From positions 1 through 13,528 of the forward strand of contig JANOWU010000231.1 of assembly GCA_031418035.1 (NCBI GenBank): DNA of 13,528 nt, in the 5' to 3' direction. Below the pieces are notes generated by a model. That model worked only from the letters and a program-made list of their open reading frames with translations. It was not told where the DNA came from and did not search any database. This document shows positions 1-5,465 of the stretch, piece after piece. The stretch is from JANOYY01 sp031418035. Its GTDB lineage: Bacteria; Actinomycetota; Acidimicrobiia; Acidimicrobiales; JANYDT01. Positions within the stretch are counted from its first letter, which is position 1, and each line of letters opens with the position of its first letter. A program made the translations under genes and the position numbers.

Positions 1-788
1 TTCGTTGCGCCCTCGCCGTCTCGAGCAACCTGCTTGGTAAGCGAGAGGGCAACCTCATCGAGCGCCTTCGCGAAATCATTGCGATCGACGAAACCTGCCG
101 CTCCGTTCGCCATGATCGCCGCAGTATCGCTCGTCGACGTATCCGTATCGATCGACAGACAGTTGAACGTACGGTCCATCGCGCTGTGAAAGACGGGGCG
201 AAGCTCACCCGGGGACATCCGCGCATCGGTCATGAACAAGGTGATGAGCGTCGCCATGTTCGGCTCGATCATCCCCACGCCCTTCGCGATCCCCACGATA
301 CGAGCTGGCCCATCGCCGATCGTGGCGGTAGCGACCTTCGCGACGGTATCGGTGGTCATGATCCCCTGGGCCGCAGCAAAGGCGTCTGTTCCCTCAAAGG
401 GATATCGCAATCCCTCTATATGTGCACGTATCTTCTCCATCGGGTACGGGCGCCCAATGACTCCCGTCGACGCCAGAACCAGGTCATACGGTGAGCACCC
501 GAGCGACGCACCGACGGACTTCATGATTTCCTCGGCGTTGGTATGGCCGGTTCGGCCGTTCGCAACGTTTGCATTCTTGGAGATCACGACGAATCCACGA
601 AGGGTTCCGTCCGCCACCGAACGACGGCTCAAATTCACGCTCGGTCCGGCGAAACGCGACTGCGTGAATACCGCAGCTCCCGTCGCAGCGTTGTCGGAAG
701 CGATCACCACGAAGTCGTTGGTGCTGTCTTTGATGCCGATATTCGCGACGTGAGCAGTAAAGCCTTGTGGCAGCGCGGTGTAGGACAC
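1..788 (-). CDS. argJ: Glutamate N-acetyltransferase / ornithine acetyltransferase ArgJ (5' part; C-terminus beyond the window)
   Basis: ArgJ moves the acetyl group from N-acetylornithine to glutamate in the cyclic arginine pathway; some members also use acetyl-CoA. The visible 262 codons read from a GTG at 788 and stay open to the left edge, so the C-terminal part is missing. Family motifs are clear: STGVIGR followed by YPMEKI (about residues 107-120), AAQGIMTTDT (139-148), GVGMIEPNMATL (170-181) and CLSIDTDTSTSDT further on. In ArgJ the precursor self-cleaves between Ala and Thr of the MAT motif and the new N-terminal Thr is the nucleophile; here that is A179/T180. The GTG start is supported by a strong AGGAGG just upstream and by the conserved start of the protein (PQGFTAHVANIGIK). 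It follows the alpha/beta-hydrolase gene with a 167-base gap. No argC or argB is visible, because they would lie outside the window or elsewhere. Confidence 0.95.
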   Translation of the reverse strand, partial: MSYTALPQGFTAHVANIGIKDSTNDFVVIASDNAATGAAVFTQSRFAGPSVNLSRRSVADGTLRGFVVISKNANVANGRTGHTNAEEIMKSVGASLGCSPYDLVLASTGVIGRPYPMEKIRAHIEGLRYPFEGTDAFAAAQGIMTTDTVAKVATATIGDGPARIVGIAKGVGMIEPNMATLITLFMTDARMSPGELRPVFHSAMDRTFNCLSIDTDTSTSDTAAIMANGAAGFVDRNDFAKALDEVALSLTKQVARDGEGAT

Positions 789-792
789 GTTT

Positions 793-798
793 CCTCCT
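793..798 (-). promoter_or_regulatory. Ribosome binding site of argJ
   Basis: The minus strand reads AGGAGG, then AAAC, then the GTG at 788. This near-perfect Shine-Dalgarno sequence fixes the start of argJ. Most other genes in the window have much weaker sites. Confidence 0.85.
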
Positions 799-874
799 GG
801 AGAACCTGGTTGCCAATTCTGCCAGCGACGACTCCGCGAACTGCGCTTTTCGTGCCGGTCTCGTTTGGTGTTGC

Positions 875-933
875 GTTTCGCGTGGCGTCGCCCTGTTGGC
901 TGGGCAGGTGCTCGACCCGTGTCTCAGCGAAAC
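875..933 (-). repeat. Inverted repeat in the hydrolase-argJ gap (possible leader structure)
   Basis: The arms GTTTCGC (875-881) and GCGAAAC (927-933) are exact reverse complements and flank about 45 bases in the 167-base gap between the hydrolase stop and the argJ start. The interior has further short GC-rich pairings but no T run, so it does not look like an intrinsic terminator. It could be an argJ leader structure or chance. Confidence 0.2.
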
Positions 934-955
934 CAGTGACCCATTGCCACCATCG

Positions 956-1672
956 CTACGCCGGAATGGCGTCGAGAAACTCCAGGGCAGCGTCGATGAA
1001 TCCAAACGCTTGGGGAGTTCCGAAGTGATCGACGCCACGAAGCAGCTTCGTGGACACCGACGCTGCGTTTATGAGCCCAGCAGCGACCGGCTCCATCGGG
1101 AGGACGAAGTCACGATCTCCGCACACCAGCAACACCGGCGAACGGACTCCGGCCAGTTCATCAGTGCTCAAACGACCGCCGGGTCGACGCAGGCAGGCGG
1201 CCAGGGCGGCCGGATCGTTGGTGCCGTTGGCGGCGAACTGCGCGAAGGCTCGTGCCAGCTTGCTGTCCTCGGAGTCGTCGGCGCCGAGGGCATCGAGCCC
1301 TGCCTCGATCGCTCGCGCAACCGGTTCGGGATCACTCGGTTTCATGTTCTGCTCACCGATCCCGCCCAACACGATCCGCCCGAAACGCTCTGGCGCAAGG
1401 GCCGCGGCACGGATCAAGGTCACCGCGCCAAGGGAAAATCCCACTGCATCCACCACCGACCCATCATCGGGCAGCGCAGCGAGCACCCCTCGTTCGAGCC
1501 CTTCATAGGCAGCCGGATCGTGTGGCTTGTCGGCTGTGCCGTGACCCAACAGGTCAACCGCCAACACGGTTCGTTTCGCATCGCGCAACAGATCCGGCCA
1601 ACCGTTGCGAGTCCAGTTGAGATCAAACGACGACGCAAAGCCATGAATCAACAGCACTGGTTCGGTTCGCAT
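956..1672 (-). CDS. Alpha/beta-hydrolase fold protein
   Basis: A 238-residue alpha/beta-hydrolase, the usual length for the fold, with no signal peptide, so probably cytoplasmic. It starts with VLLIHGFASS, the strand and oxyanion HG motif (residues 6-15). The nucleophile elbow is GFSLG with Ser80, the acid lies in CGDRDFVLP (likely Asp188), and the catalytic His is His216 in GVDHFGTP. AVDLLGHGTADKP (38-50) is the typical strand and loop of the family. The reading frame extends upstream to 1762, but that would overlap the divergent gene and add a basic tail with no family resemblance, so the ATG at 1672 is chosen. Substrate cannot be told from sequence; esterase, lactonase or C-C hydrolase are all possible. 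It may be co-transcribed with argJ, but the 167-base gap and the strong argJ ribosome site make this uncertain. Confidence 0.85.
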   Translation of the reverse strand: MRTEPVLLIHGFASSFDLNWTRNGWPDLLRDAKRTVLAVDLLGHGTADKPHDPAAYEGLERGVLAALPDDGSVVDAVGFSLGAVTLIRAAALAPERFGRIVLGGIGEQNMKPSDPEPVARAIEAGLDALGADDSEDSKLARAFAQFAANGTNDPAALAACLRRPGGRLSTDELAGVRSPVLLVCGDRDFVLPMEPVAAGLINAASVSTKLLRGVDHFGTPQAFGFIDAALEFLDAIPA

Positions 1673-1733
1673 GGATCGAGCGTAACTCGTTCGGTCCGCC
1701 GGGGCCCTCCTCTCGACTAACCTGTCTCGCCGT
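1673..1733. promoter_or_regulatory. Divergent intergenic region; possible short-leader promoter for the 1734 gene
   Basis: These 61 bases separate the divergent starts at 1672 and 1734 and must hold promoters for both. On the plus strand TAACCT (1718-1723) could be a -10 box; it would place transcription start about 4 bases before the ATG, making the mRNA almost leaderless. That fits the absence of a Shine-Dalgarno sequence before 1734. No good -35 box is seen on either strand. Confidence 0.35.
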
Positions 1734-3350
1734 ATGTCCCACCGAATTGACATCGAGCTCACCAGTCACAACGACTCCGTATGGACGTGGCGCGCCGCAG
1801 GGGCAAAGCTCCCCAAAGGCACGTTGGATCAATCGTTGTTGTACACAGGCGCAGGCGTTGGTGATGTGGTGCGCGCTGAGGCCGAACGCGAACTCGATGG
1901 TGTACGTATCGTTTCGATCACGCCACCCAAGGCAGTGAAGACCGGGCCCGAGGTACTCGAAATCATCGCTCGTCCTCAACCGACGGGCGTGCAGGTCATC
2001 TATGCCGAAAAATCTCGCGGACGAAACGATCGTGGTGATCGTGGCGACCGTGGTGATCGTGGACCACGCGACGGTGCACGTGACTCGCGGCCCCCTCGTG
2101 GACCCCGACCCGACCGTCCCGCCGGCGACCGCGCAACCAGTCGTCCGCGTTCGGAGCGGCCCGAGCGCGGACCGCGACCCGAGCGCCCTGAGCGCGGACC
2201 TCGACCCGAACGTCCGGGTCGACCCGTTATACAAAAGGAAAAGCGACTCAACCCAGGCCGTGTTCATCGCGACGCTTTGCTGGCCGCGATCGCCCCGGAG
2301 CACCAGCCCATCGCGGAACAACTCTTCCGCGGTGGCATCCCGGCCGTACGCCAGGCCATCATCGATCAAAACGCGCAGCTGAAGGCCGACGGAAAACCCG
2401 AAGTCCAGGCGGCACCGCTCCTTGCCCTGGCCGAGGATCTTCTGCCCCGCGTGCGCCAGGCCGACTGGCTCGACCGGGCATCGGCCGCGCTCGATGTCGC
2501 CGATTCGATTTCCCTTCGCGATCTCCGCGCGGTCGTCACCCAGGCCGACCAGGCAGCACGCGACGACGAATCACGGGAGACCGCCGTCAAACTTCGAGAG
2601 GCCCTCGGGCGTCGTGTCGAGGGCGAGCGGACGAGCTGGGCCAACGACATATCCTCGTCGATGGCCGAAGGCAAGATCGTGCGCGCCGTTCGGTTGAGCA
2701 CGAAACTCCCCGATCCGGGCGCGAAACTGACGCCTGAGCTGACGGCCCAACTCATCGAGGCAACGAACAAGGCCCTTTCGGCCGACGCTCGCCCCGACGT
2801 ATGGGCGTCGTTGATCGAAGCCGCTGCCGAGGCTCCGTTTCGACGCTCGGTCGAACCGACCGGTTTGCCCGCCAAACCGGGTGAGGCGCTCTTGGCCACC
2901 GCCGCACAGGCATCGAACCGCATCCCTGCGTTGTTGAAACTCCTTGGTCTGACGATGCCGCCGCCCCCACGGGCGAAGGCCATTCCGCCACGCCCGCCCG
3001 TTGGTGCAAAACCCCCAACGGCAAGCACGGCGCCCAGCGCCCCCGTCGAATCTGCGCAAACTCCGGCGTCTGCTCCAACCGCAGAACCAGTTCCTGCGGC
3101 CGAGCCTGTCGCGACGGCAGAGTCTGTTCCGACGGCAGAGTCTGTTCCAACGGCAGAGTCTGTTCCAACGGCAGAGCCTGTCGCTGCGGCCGAACTTGTT
3201 CCGACGGCAGAGCCTGTCGGTACGGCAGAGCCTGTCGCTACGGAAGAGCCTGTCGTAACCGCAGAACCTGTCGACGAAGCAACTGCGCTCGCGGGCGACT
3301 CCTCGCTTCCCCTGCCCGACCCCGCGCTGCCGGGCGTCGACAACACCTGA
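1734..3350 (+). CDS. Conserved actinobacterial protein of unknown function with RG-rich linker and PTAE repeat tail
   Basis: 538 residues with four parts. Residues 1-92 form a small ordered domain starting MSHRIDIELTS, with TWTWRAAGAK-like and VGDVVRAEA segments. Residues 94-164 are a very basic, disordered RG/RP/DRG-rich linker. Residues about 170-408 are an alpha-helical region (HRDALLAAIAPEHQPIAEQLFRGG, DLLPRVRQADWLDRA, LRDLRAVVTQADQAARDDE, GLPAKPGEALLATAA). Residues 409-538 are a Pro-rich then acidic tail with imperfect hexapeptide repeats. I do not recognise a named family; the helical part resembles uncharacterised proteins of Acidimicrobiia as I recall them. No signal peptide or membrane segment is visible, so it is probably cytoplasmic. 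The RG-rich linker suggests nucleic-acid or ribosome contact, which is inference. The ATG at 1734 has no ribosome site. It is the only plus-strand gene in the window. Confidence 0.85.
   Translation: MSHRIDIELTSHNDSVWTWRAAGAKLPKGTLDQSLLYTGAGVGDVVRAEAERELDGVRIVSITPPKAVKTGPEVLEIIARPQPTGVQVIYAEKSRGRNDRGDRGDRGDRGPRDGARDSRPPRGPRPDRPAGDRATSRPRSERPERGPRPERPERGPRPERPGRPVIQKEKRLNPGRVHRDALLAAIAPEHQPIAEQLFRGGIPAVRQAIIDQNAQLKADGKPEVQAAPLLALAEDLLPRVRQADWLDRASAALDVADSISLRDLRAVVTQADQAARDDESRETAVKLREALGRRVEGERTSWANDISSSMAEGKIVRAVRLSTKLPDPGAKLTPELTAQLIEATNKALSADARPDVWASLIEAAAEAPFRRSVEPTGLPAKPGEALLATAAQASNRIPALLKLLGLTMPPPPRAKAIPPRPPVGAKPPTASTAPSAPVESAQTPASAPTAEPVPAAEPVATAESVPTAESVPTAESVPTAEPVAAAELVPTAEPVGTAEPVATEEPVVTAEPVDEATALAGDSSLPLPDPALPGVDNT
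2016..2225 (+). repeat. Low-complexity RG/DRG and RPERGPRPE coding repeats
   Basis: Codons 95-164 of the 1734-3350 gene. The first part (about 2028-2063) is a run of 9-base units such as GATCGTGGT, giving the tripeptide DRG four times. The later part (about 2150-2215) has two near-identical copies of a unit coding for RPERGPRPE. The units vary mostly at third positions, so the peptide pattern is conserved more than the DNA. Confidence 0.8.
3072..3274 (+). repeat. 18-base coding tandem repeat (hexapeptide PTAE[S/P]V)
   Basis: Codons about 447-513 of the 1734-3350 gene. Units resemble GTTCCGACGGCAGAGTCT, with eleven or so imperfect copies. The three central units (about 3126-3179) are almost identical, while the outer ones have drifted (VPAAEP, VATAES, VGTAEP, VATEEP, VVTAEP). 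This suggests recent expansion by slippage or unequal exchange in an acidic, disordered tail. Copy number is likely to differ between strains. Confidence 0.85.
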
Positions 3351-3382
3351 CCGAGGCACGTCGCAAGGCAATCACGGCGCCC

Positions 3383-3775
3383 CTACGGCGCGATCGTATG
3401 GGCACGGAGAAACTCCGCGAGTCCAGGGACCAACTCGTAGGTGTGCAACGTCTCCAGTGCTACCCAGTCGGCCGCAGAGGCATCGTCGCCGGCGGCCAGG
3501 TGGGTTTCGCCGATCACCGTTGCGGCGAAGTCGAAAATGACGAAGTGGTAGTCCGGCGAGATTCGCTCGACCCAACCGATGAGCGGTCCTACCTCGACGC
3601 GAAGGCCCGTTTCTTCGCGAATCTCGCGCACGACCGCTGCCGCCATCGTCTCACCGGACTCGACTCTGCCTCCCGGGACGGACCACAGGCCGACCCCGGG
3701 CGGACGACCGCGCCGGACCAGGAGGAGGCGTCCCTCGTGGACGACCACCGCACCAACACAGAGCTCCGGTCTCAT
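3383..3775 (-). CDS. Nudix (MutT-like) hydrolase
   Basis: 130 residues, the normal size for a single-domain Nudix pyrophosphohydrolase, which cleaves nucleoside diphosphates linked to another group. The Nudix box GX5EX7REUXEEXGU is complete at residues 36-58 (GRVESGE, then REIREETGL), with Glu51, Glu54 and Glu55 as the metal ligands expected for the family. The N-terminal strand (CVGAVVVHEGRLLLVRRG) and LWSVPGG are typical of MutT/ADP-ribose pyrophosphatase-like members. The frame is open further upstream to 3919, but that part overlaps the GNAT gene and is basic and unlike the family, so the ATG at 3775 is preferred; GAGG lies about ten bases before it. It is the last gene of the 5294-3383 cluster, 37 bases after the GNAT stop. 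Substrate (8-oxo-dGTP, ADP-ribose or other) cannot be decided. Confidence 0.9.
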   Translation of the reverse strand: MRPELCVGAVVVHEGRLLLVRRGRPPGVGLWSVPGGRVESGETMAAAVVREIREETGLRVEVGPLIGWVERISPDYHFVIFDFAATVIGETHLAAGDDASAADWVALETLHTYELVPGLAEFLRAHTIAP

Positions 3776-3812
3776 GGGCAATGCACCTCGAGGCAGTTGT
3801 CGAGAGCGACGG

Positions 3813-4256
3813 TCAGTCTGGCGCCCGCAACGAATGATGGACAACGAGGCGCCGGGCGGTGAAACCAAACGTCTCGAAGAAGTTCTTCGTTTCACGAGCG
3901 CCGGGAAGAGCTTGCGCATCGATCCCCGTACAACCGTGATCGCGGCAGTACTCGATCACCAGATCGAGCATCGATTCGCCGACGCCCACGCCTCGAGCAT
4001 CGGCGAGCACGCCGTAGGAAATCACGTCGCCCACGGTGTTCTCTGAATCGAAGGTTTGTATGCGTAGTCGAGCGAACCCGACAACCACGTCGTCAATACA
4101 GCCGACGAACGTCACGGTCGCTTCAGGGGTCAGCGAAAGCTCGGCGAGGTGAACGGCGGCCCCGCGCTGCCCCTGCAGCTCCTCGGCAATGGCGGCACCA
4201 ATCGCGTCTATCTCAACCTCGTCGTTGCGATCGGCCAGACGGGCACTGATCTTCAC
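3813..4256 (-). CDS. GNAT-family N-acetyltransferase
   Basis: 147 residues, the usual length for a GNAT protein that transfers acetyl from acetyl-CoA to an amine. The acetyl-CoA loop is ARGVGVGE, matching R/QxxGxG/A as R88, G91 and G93. It is preceded by the central strand (VISYGVLADA) and followed by the helix SMLDLVIEYCRDHGC. The C-terminal motif KNFFETFGF (124-132) is the common GNAT motif-B turn. The start is a GTG at 4256, 13 bases after the upstream stop, with AAGG seven bases before it. Position within a tight same-strand cluster suggests co-transcription with its neighbours. The acceptor substrate is unknown. Confidence 0.88.
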   Translation of the reverse strand: MKISARLADRNDEVEIDAIGAAIAEELQGQRGAAVHLAELSLTPEATVTFVGCIDDVVVGFARLRIQTFDSENTVGDVISYGVLADARGVGVGESMLDLVIEYCRDHGCTGIDAQALPGARETKNFFETFGFTARRLVVHHSLRAPD

Positions 4257-4269
4257 GAAGCGGCCTTGC

Positions 4270-4758
4270 TCACGAACGCGTCTTTGCGGCCCGCTGGCGA
4301 GCTCTCGTCAGGATCGTACGCCGTTTGCGATTTTGCGCCTCGTATGCGGCGACGACGCTGCACTCCACCGGAGTCAAACGGTCGAGAAGTTCAACGATGG
4401 TCGACGAAGGCAGCTGATCGTAACCGTCGATCGGAAGCGATCCATCGCTGTACGAGGGTGGCACGTTTCCATCTGCCTCAACGGGAGGAACAGGTGGTGG
4501 GGTGGGAGTTGTCGTCGGCGGCGTCGTCTGCTTGCGACCGGGCGGTCGGGGCGTGCCCGCAAAGCGTTCACGGAGCACGCTCTGTGCCTTCTTCCGAAGG
4601 ATCGGTGTCACGAATGAACCGATAATGCGAGCGTTCGACACTTCCTTGCGGCCGCGGTCGACAAGTGTCGGCACGACTTTGCCGGCCTCCATCACGAATC
4701 CAATCGGCGCAAAGACGAAGAGGTCAGCGGCGAGATCAACCGGGTTGGTCGACCTCAC
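4270..4758 (-). CDS. Conserved actinobacterial protein of unknown function with Pro/Thr linker
   Basis: 162 residues from a GTG at 4758, chosen because it lies just after the upstream stop at 4788 and before the conserved NPVDLAADLFVFAPIGFVMEAGKVV. The open frame runs up to 4857 but would overlap the neighbouring gene. Residues 7-65 hold a moderately hydrophobic stretch (ADLFVFAPIGFV) and a basic helix (DRGRKEVSNARIIGSF). Residues 67-95 are a Pro/Thr-rich linker. Residues 107-156 (LPIDGYDQLPSSTIVELLDRLTP, then AYEAQNRKRRTILTRA) resemble a small C-terminal domain I recall from uncharacterised actinobacterial proteins; its function is not known to me. The hydrophobic stretch is short for a transmembrane helix, so membrane attachment is possible but not shown. 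An ATG at 4689 is an alternative start. Confidence 0.75.
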   Translation of the reverse strand: MRSTNPVDLAADLFVFAPIGFVMEAGKVVPTLVDRGRKEVSNARIIGSFVTPILRKKAQSVLRERFAGTPRPPGRKQTTPPTTTPTPPPVPPVEADGNVPPSYSDGSLPIDGYDQLPSSTIVELLDRLTPVECSVVAAYEAQNRKRRTILTRARQRAAKTRS

Positions 4759-4787
4759 CTCTGACCGCTCGGAGTCACCGCGACCGC

Positions 4788-5294
4788 TCAGACACAGTCC
4801 TTGCAATACTGCCGGGCCACGTCGGCGATCTGGTTCGGATGCTTCACCAAGAAGCACGACTGACAGACGAACTCGTCGGGGCGTTTCGGCACGACAACCG
4901 ACACGCCTTCGCCACGATCATCCAAATCGGGGGCCTCATCGTCGTCGACCTCGTTGTCTTCGATAACGAGACGATCCTTCAAGATGTCGTCGAGACTGGC
5001 CTCGACATCGTCCGGATCGGCTTCTTCGTCGTCGAATTCCTCGTCCTCGATCACCGCAGCGACGTTGGGTGTCAATACGATGTTGGGGTCTGCCTCGTCA
5101 AGGGGGTCGTCGACAAGAAGATCGTCGACGAGGTCGTCGTCGACAGAGATCTCGTCGTCGCCGAGAAGGTCCTCACCGAGGGCATCGGGGTCGAACTCGT
5201 CGTCGAGTGCTTCCTCGTCGAACTCCAGGTCCTCCTCCAAAAACTCTTCTGGTTCTGCTTCTTCGATGTCTTCGATGTCGTCTTCTTTGCTCAT
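4788..5294 (-). CDS. DUF4193-like hyperacidic zinc-ribbon protein
   Basis: 168 residues, of which I count 67 Asp/Glu (about 40%). Residues 1-130 are almost entirely acidic and probably disordered. The C-terminus, from SVVVPKRPDEFVCQSCFLVKHPNQIA to YCKDCV, carries two CxxC pairs (C144/C147 and C164/C167), expected to bind one zinc. The pattern DEF-C-x-SCFLV-H-x-QL-CxDC is the hallmark of the actinobacterial DUF4193 family as I know it; those proteins are commonly around 100 residues, so this one has an enlarged acidic region. Function is unknown. It is first in a same-strand cluster with the 4758, 4256 and 3775 genes. The ATG at 5294 is preceded by GAGAG, a weak ribosome site. A 171-base region with three dyad symmetries lies directly upstream. 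Confidence 0.85.
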   Translation of the reverse strand: MSKEDDIEDIEEAEPEEFLEEDLEFDEEALDDEFDPDALGEDLLGDDEISVDDDLVDDLLVDDPLDEADPNIVLTPNVAAVIEDEEFDDEEADPDDVEASLDDILKDRLVIEDNEVDDDEAPDLDDRGEGVSVVVPKRPDEFVCQSCFLVKHPNQIADVARQYCKDCV

Positions 5295-5320
5295 GAGCTC
5301 TCGTGCGTGATTTCCGTCGA

Positions 5321-5333
5321 CTCGAAATTCGAG
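5321..5333. promoter_or_regulatory. Palindrome CTCGAA-A-TTCGAG upstream of the DUF4193-like gene
   Basis: This is a 6-base inverted repeat with one central base, 27 bases before the ATG at 5294, probably inside the 5' leader. The spacing does not fit the actinobacterial SOS box (GAAC-N4-GTTC). It could be an operator; no binding family can be named. Confidence 0.35.
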
Positions 5334-5349
5334 CCTGTTTCGGGCGCGC

Positions 5350-5359
5350 AGTGTAACGC
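5350..5359 (-). promoter_or_regulatory. Possible -10 box for the 5294-3383 gene cluster
   Basis: The minus strand reads GCGTTACACT, with TACACT a fair match to a -10 hexamer, about 55 bases before the ATG at 5294. There is no recognisable TTGACA-like -35. The place where it should be overlaps the right arm of the 5373-5392 dyad, which would suit control by a repressor or activator bound there. Confidence 0.35.
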
Positions 5360-5372
5360 CAGTACGAACGAC

Positions 5373-5392
5373 TATCGGCGATTGCGCCGATA
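5373..5392. promoter_or_regulatory. Perfect dyad TATCGGCG-N4-CGCCGATA (candidate operator)
   Basis: This dyad has 8-base arms with a 4-base centre, between sbcC and the DUF4193-like gene. On the minus strand the T run lies before, not after, the hairpin, and the plus strand has A residues after it, so it fits neither strand as an intrinsic terminator. Its length and placement at the expected -35 suit an operator for a dimeric regulator. Confidence 0.45.
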
Positions 5393-5409
5393 AAAGTTGA
5401 GTTCTCTCC

Positions 5410-5430
5410 TGTGACGTCGATCACGTCACA
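5410..5430. promoter_or_regulatory. Dyad TGTGACGT-N5-ACGTCACA
   Basis: This dyad has exact 8-base arms around five bases, 36 bases after the sbcC stop. The outer half-sites TGTGA/TCACA look like CRP/GlxR half-sites, but they are 11 bases apart rather than the usual 6, so a standard CRP site is not supported. It could bind another dimeric regulator of the cluster starting at 5294. Confidence 0.4.
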
Positions 5431-5465
5431 TCCGAAGGGGCCGCTCAGCTGGCACTTTCGGATCA

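Noticed and set aside
767..1720. Plus-strand open frame of 317 codons opposite the alpha/beta-hydrolase
   Set aside because: The minus strand has an intact catalytic triad and family motifs, while the plus frame has no domain signal.
3072..3274. CRISPR-like array
   Set aside because: The 18-base units are directly adjacent without unique spacers, stay in frame and code a regular hexapeptide, and there are no cas genes.
2366..3346. Long minus-strand open frame (326 codons) opposite the 1734-3350 gene
   Set aside because: It is Ser/Gly/Ala repeat sequence mirroring the PTAE repeats. The plus-strand frame has the conserved helical domain and a sensible start.
3776..3919. Upstream extension of the Nudix protein to 178 residues
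   Set aside because: The extra 48 residues overlap the GNAT coding sequence, are basic and unlike the family, and the Nudix fold starts directly at the ATG at 3775.
5373..5392. Intrinsic terminator of sbcC or of a plus-strand gene
   Set aside because: The stem is good but no T run follows it on either strand; the minus-strand T run comes before the stem.
4665..5393. Long plus-strand open frame (242 codons) opposite the DUF4193-like gene
   Set aside because: It is the antisense of an extremely acidic GAC/GAG-rich gene, which gives long Val/Leu/Phe-rich open frames by composition. It has no ribosome site or recognisable domain, and the minus strand has clear CxxC motifs.
5410..5430. CRP/GlxR binding site
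   Set aside because: The half-sites TGTGA and TCACA are present but 11 bases apart instead of 6, so the standard site is not met.
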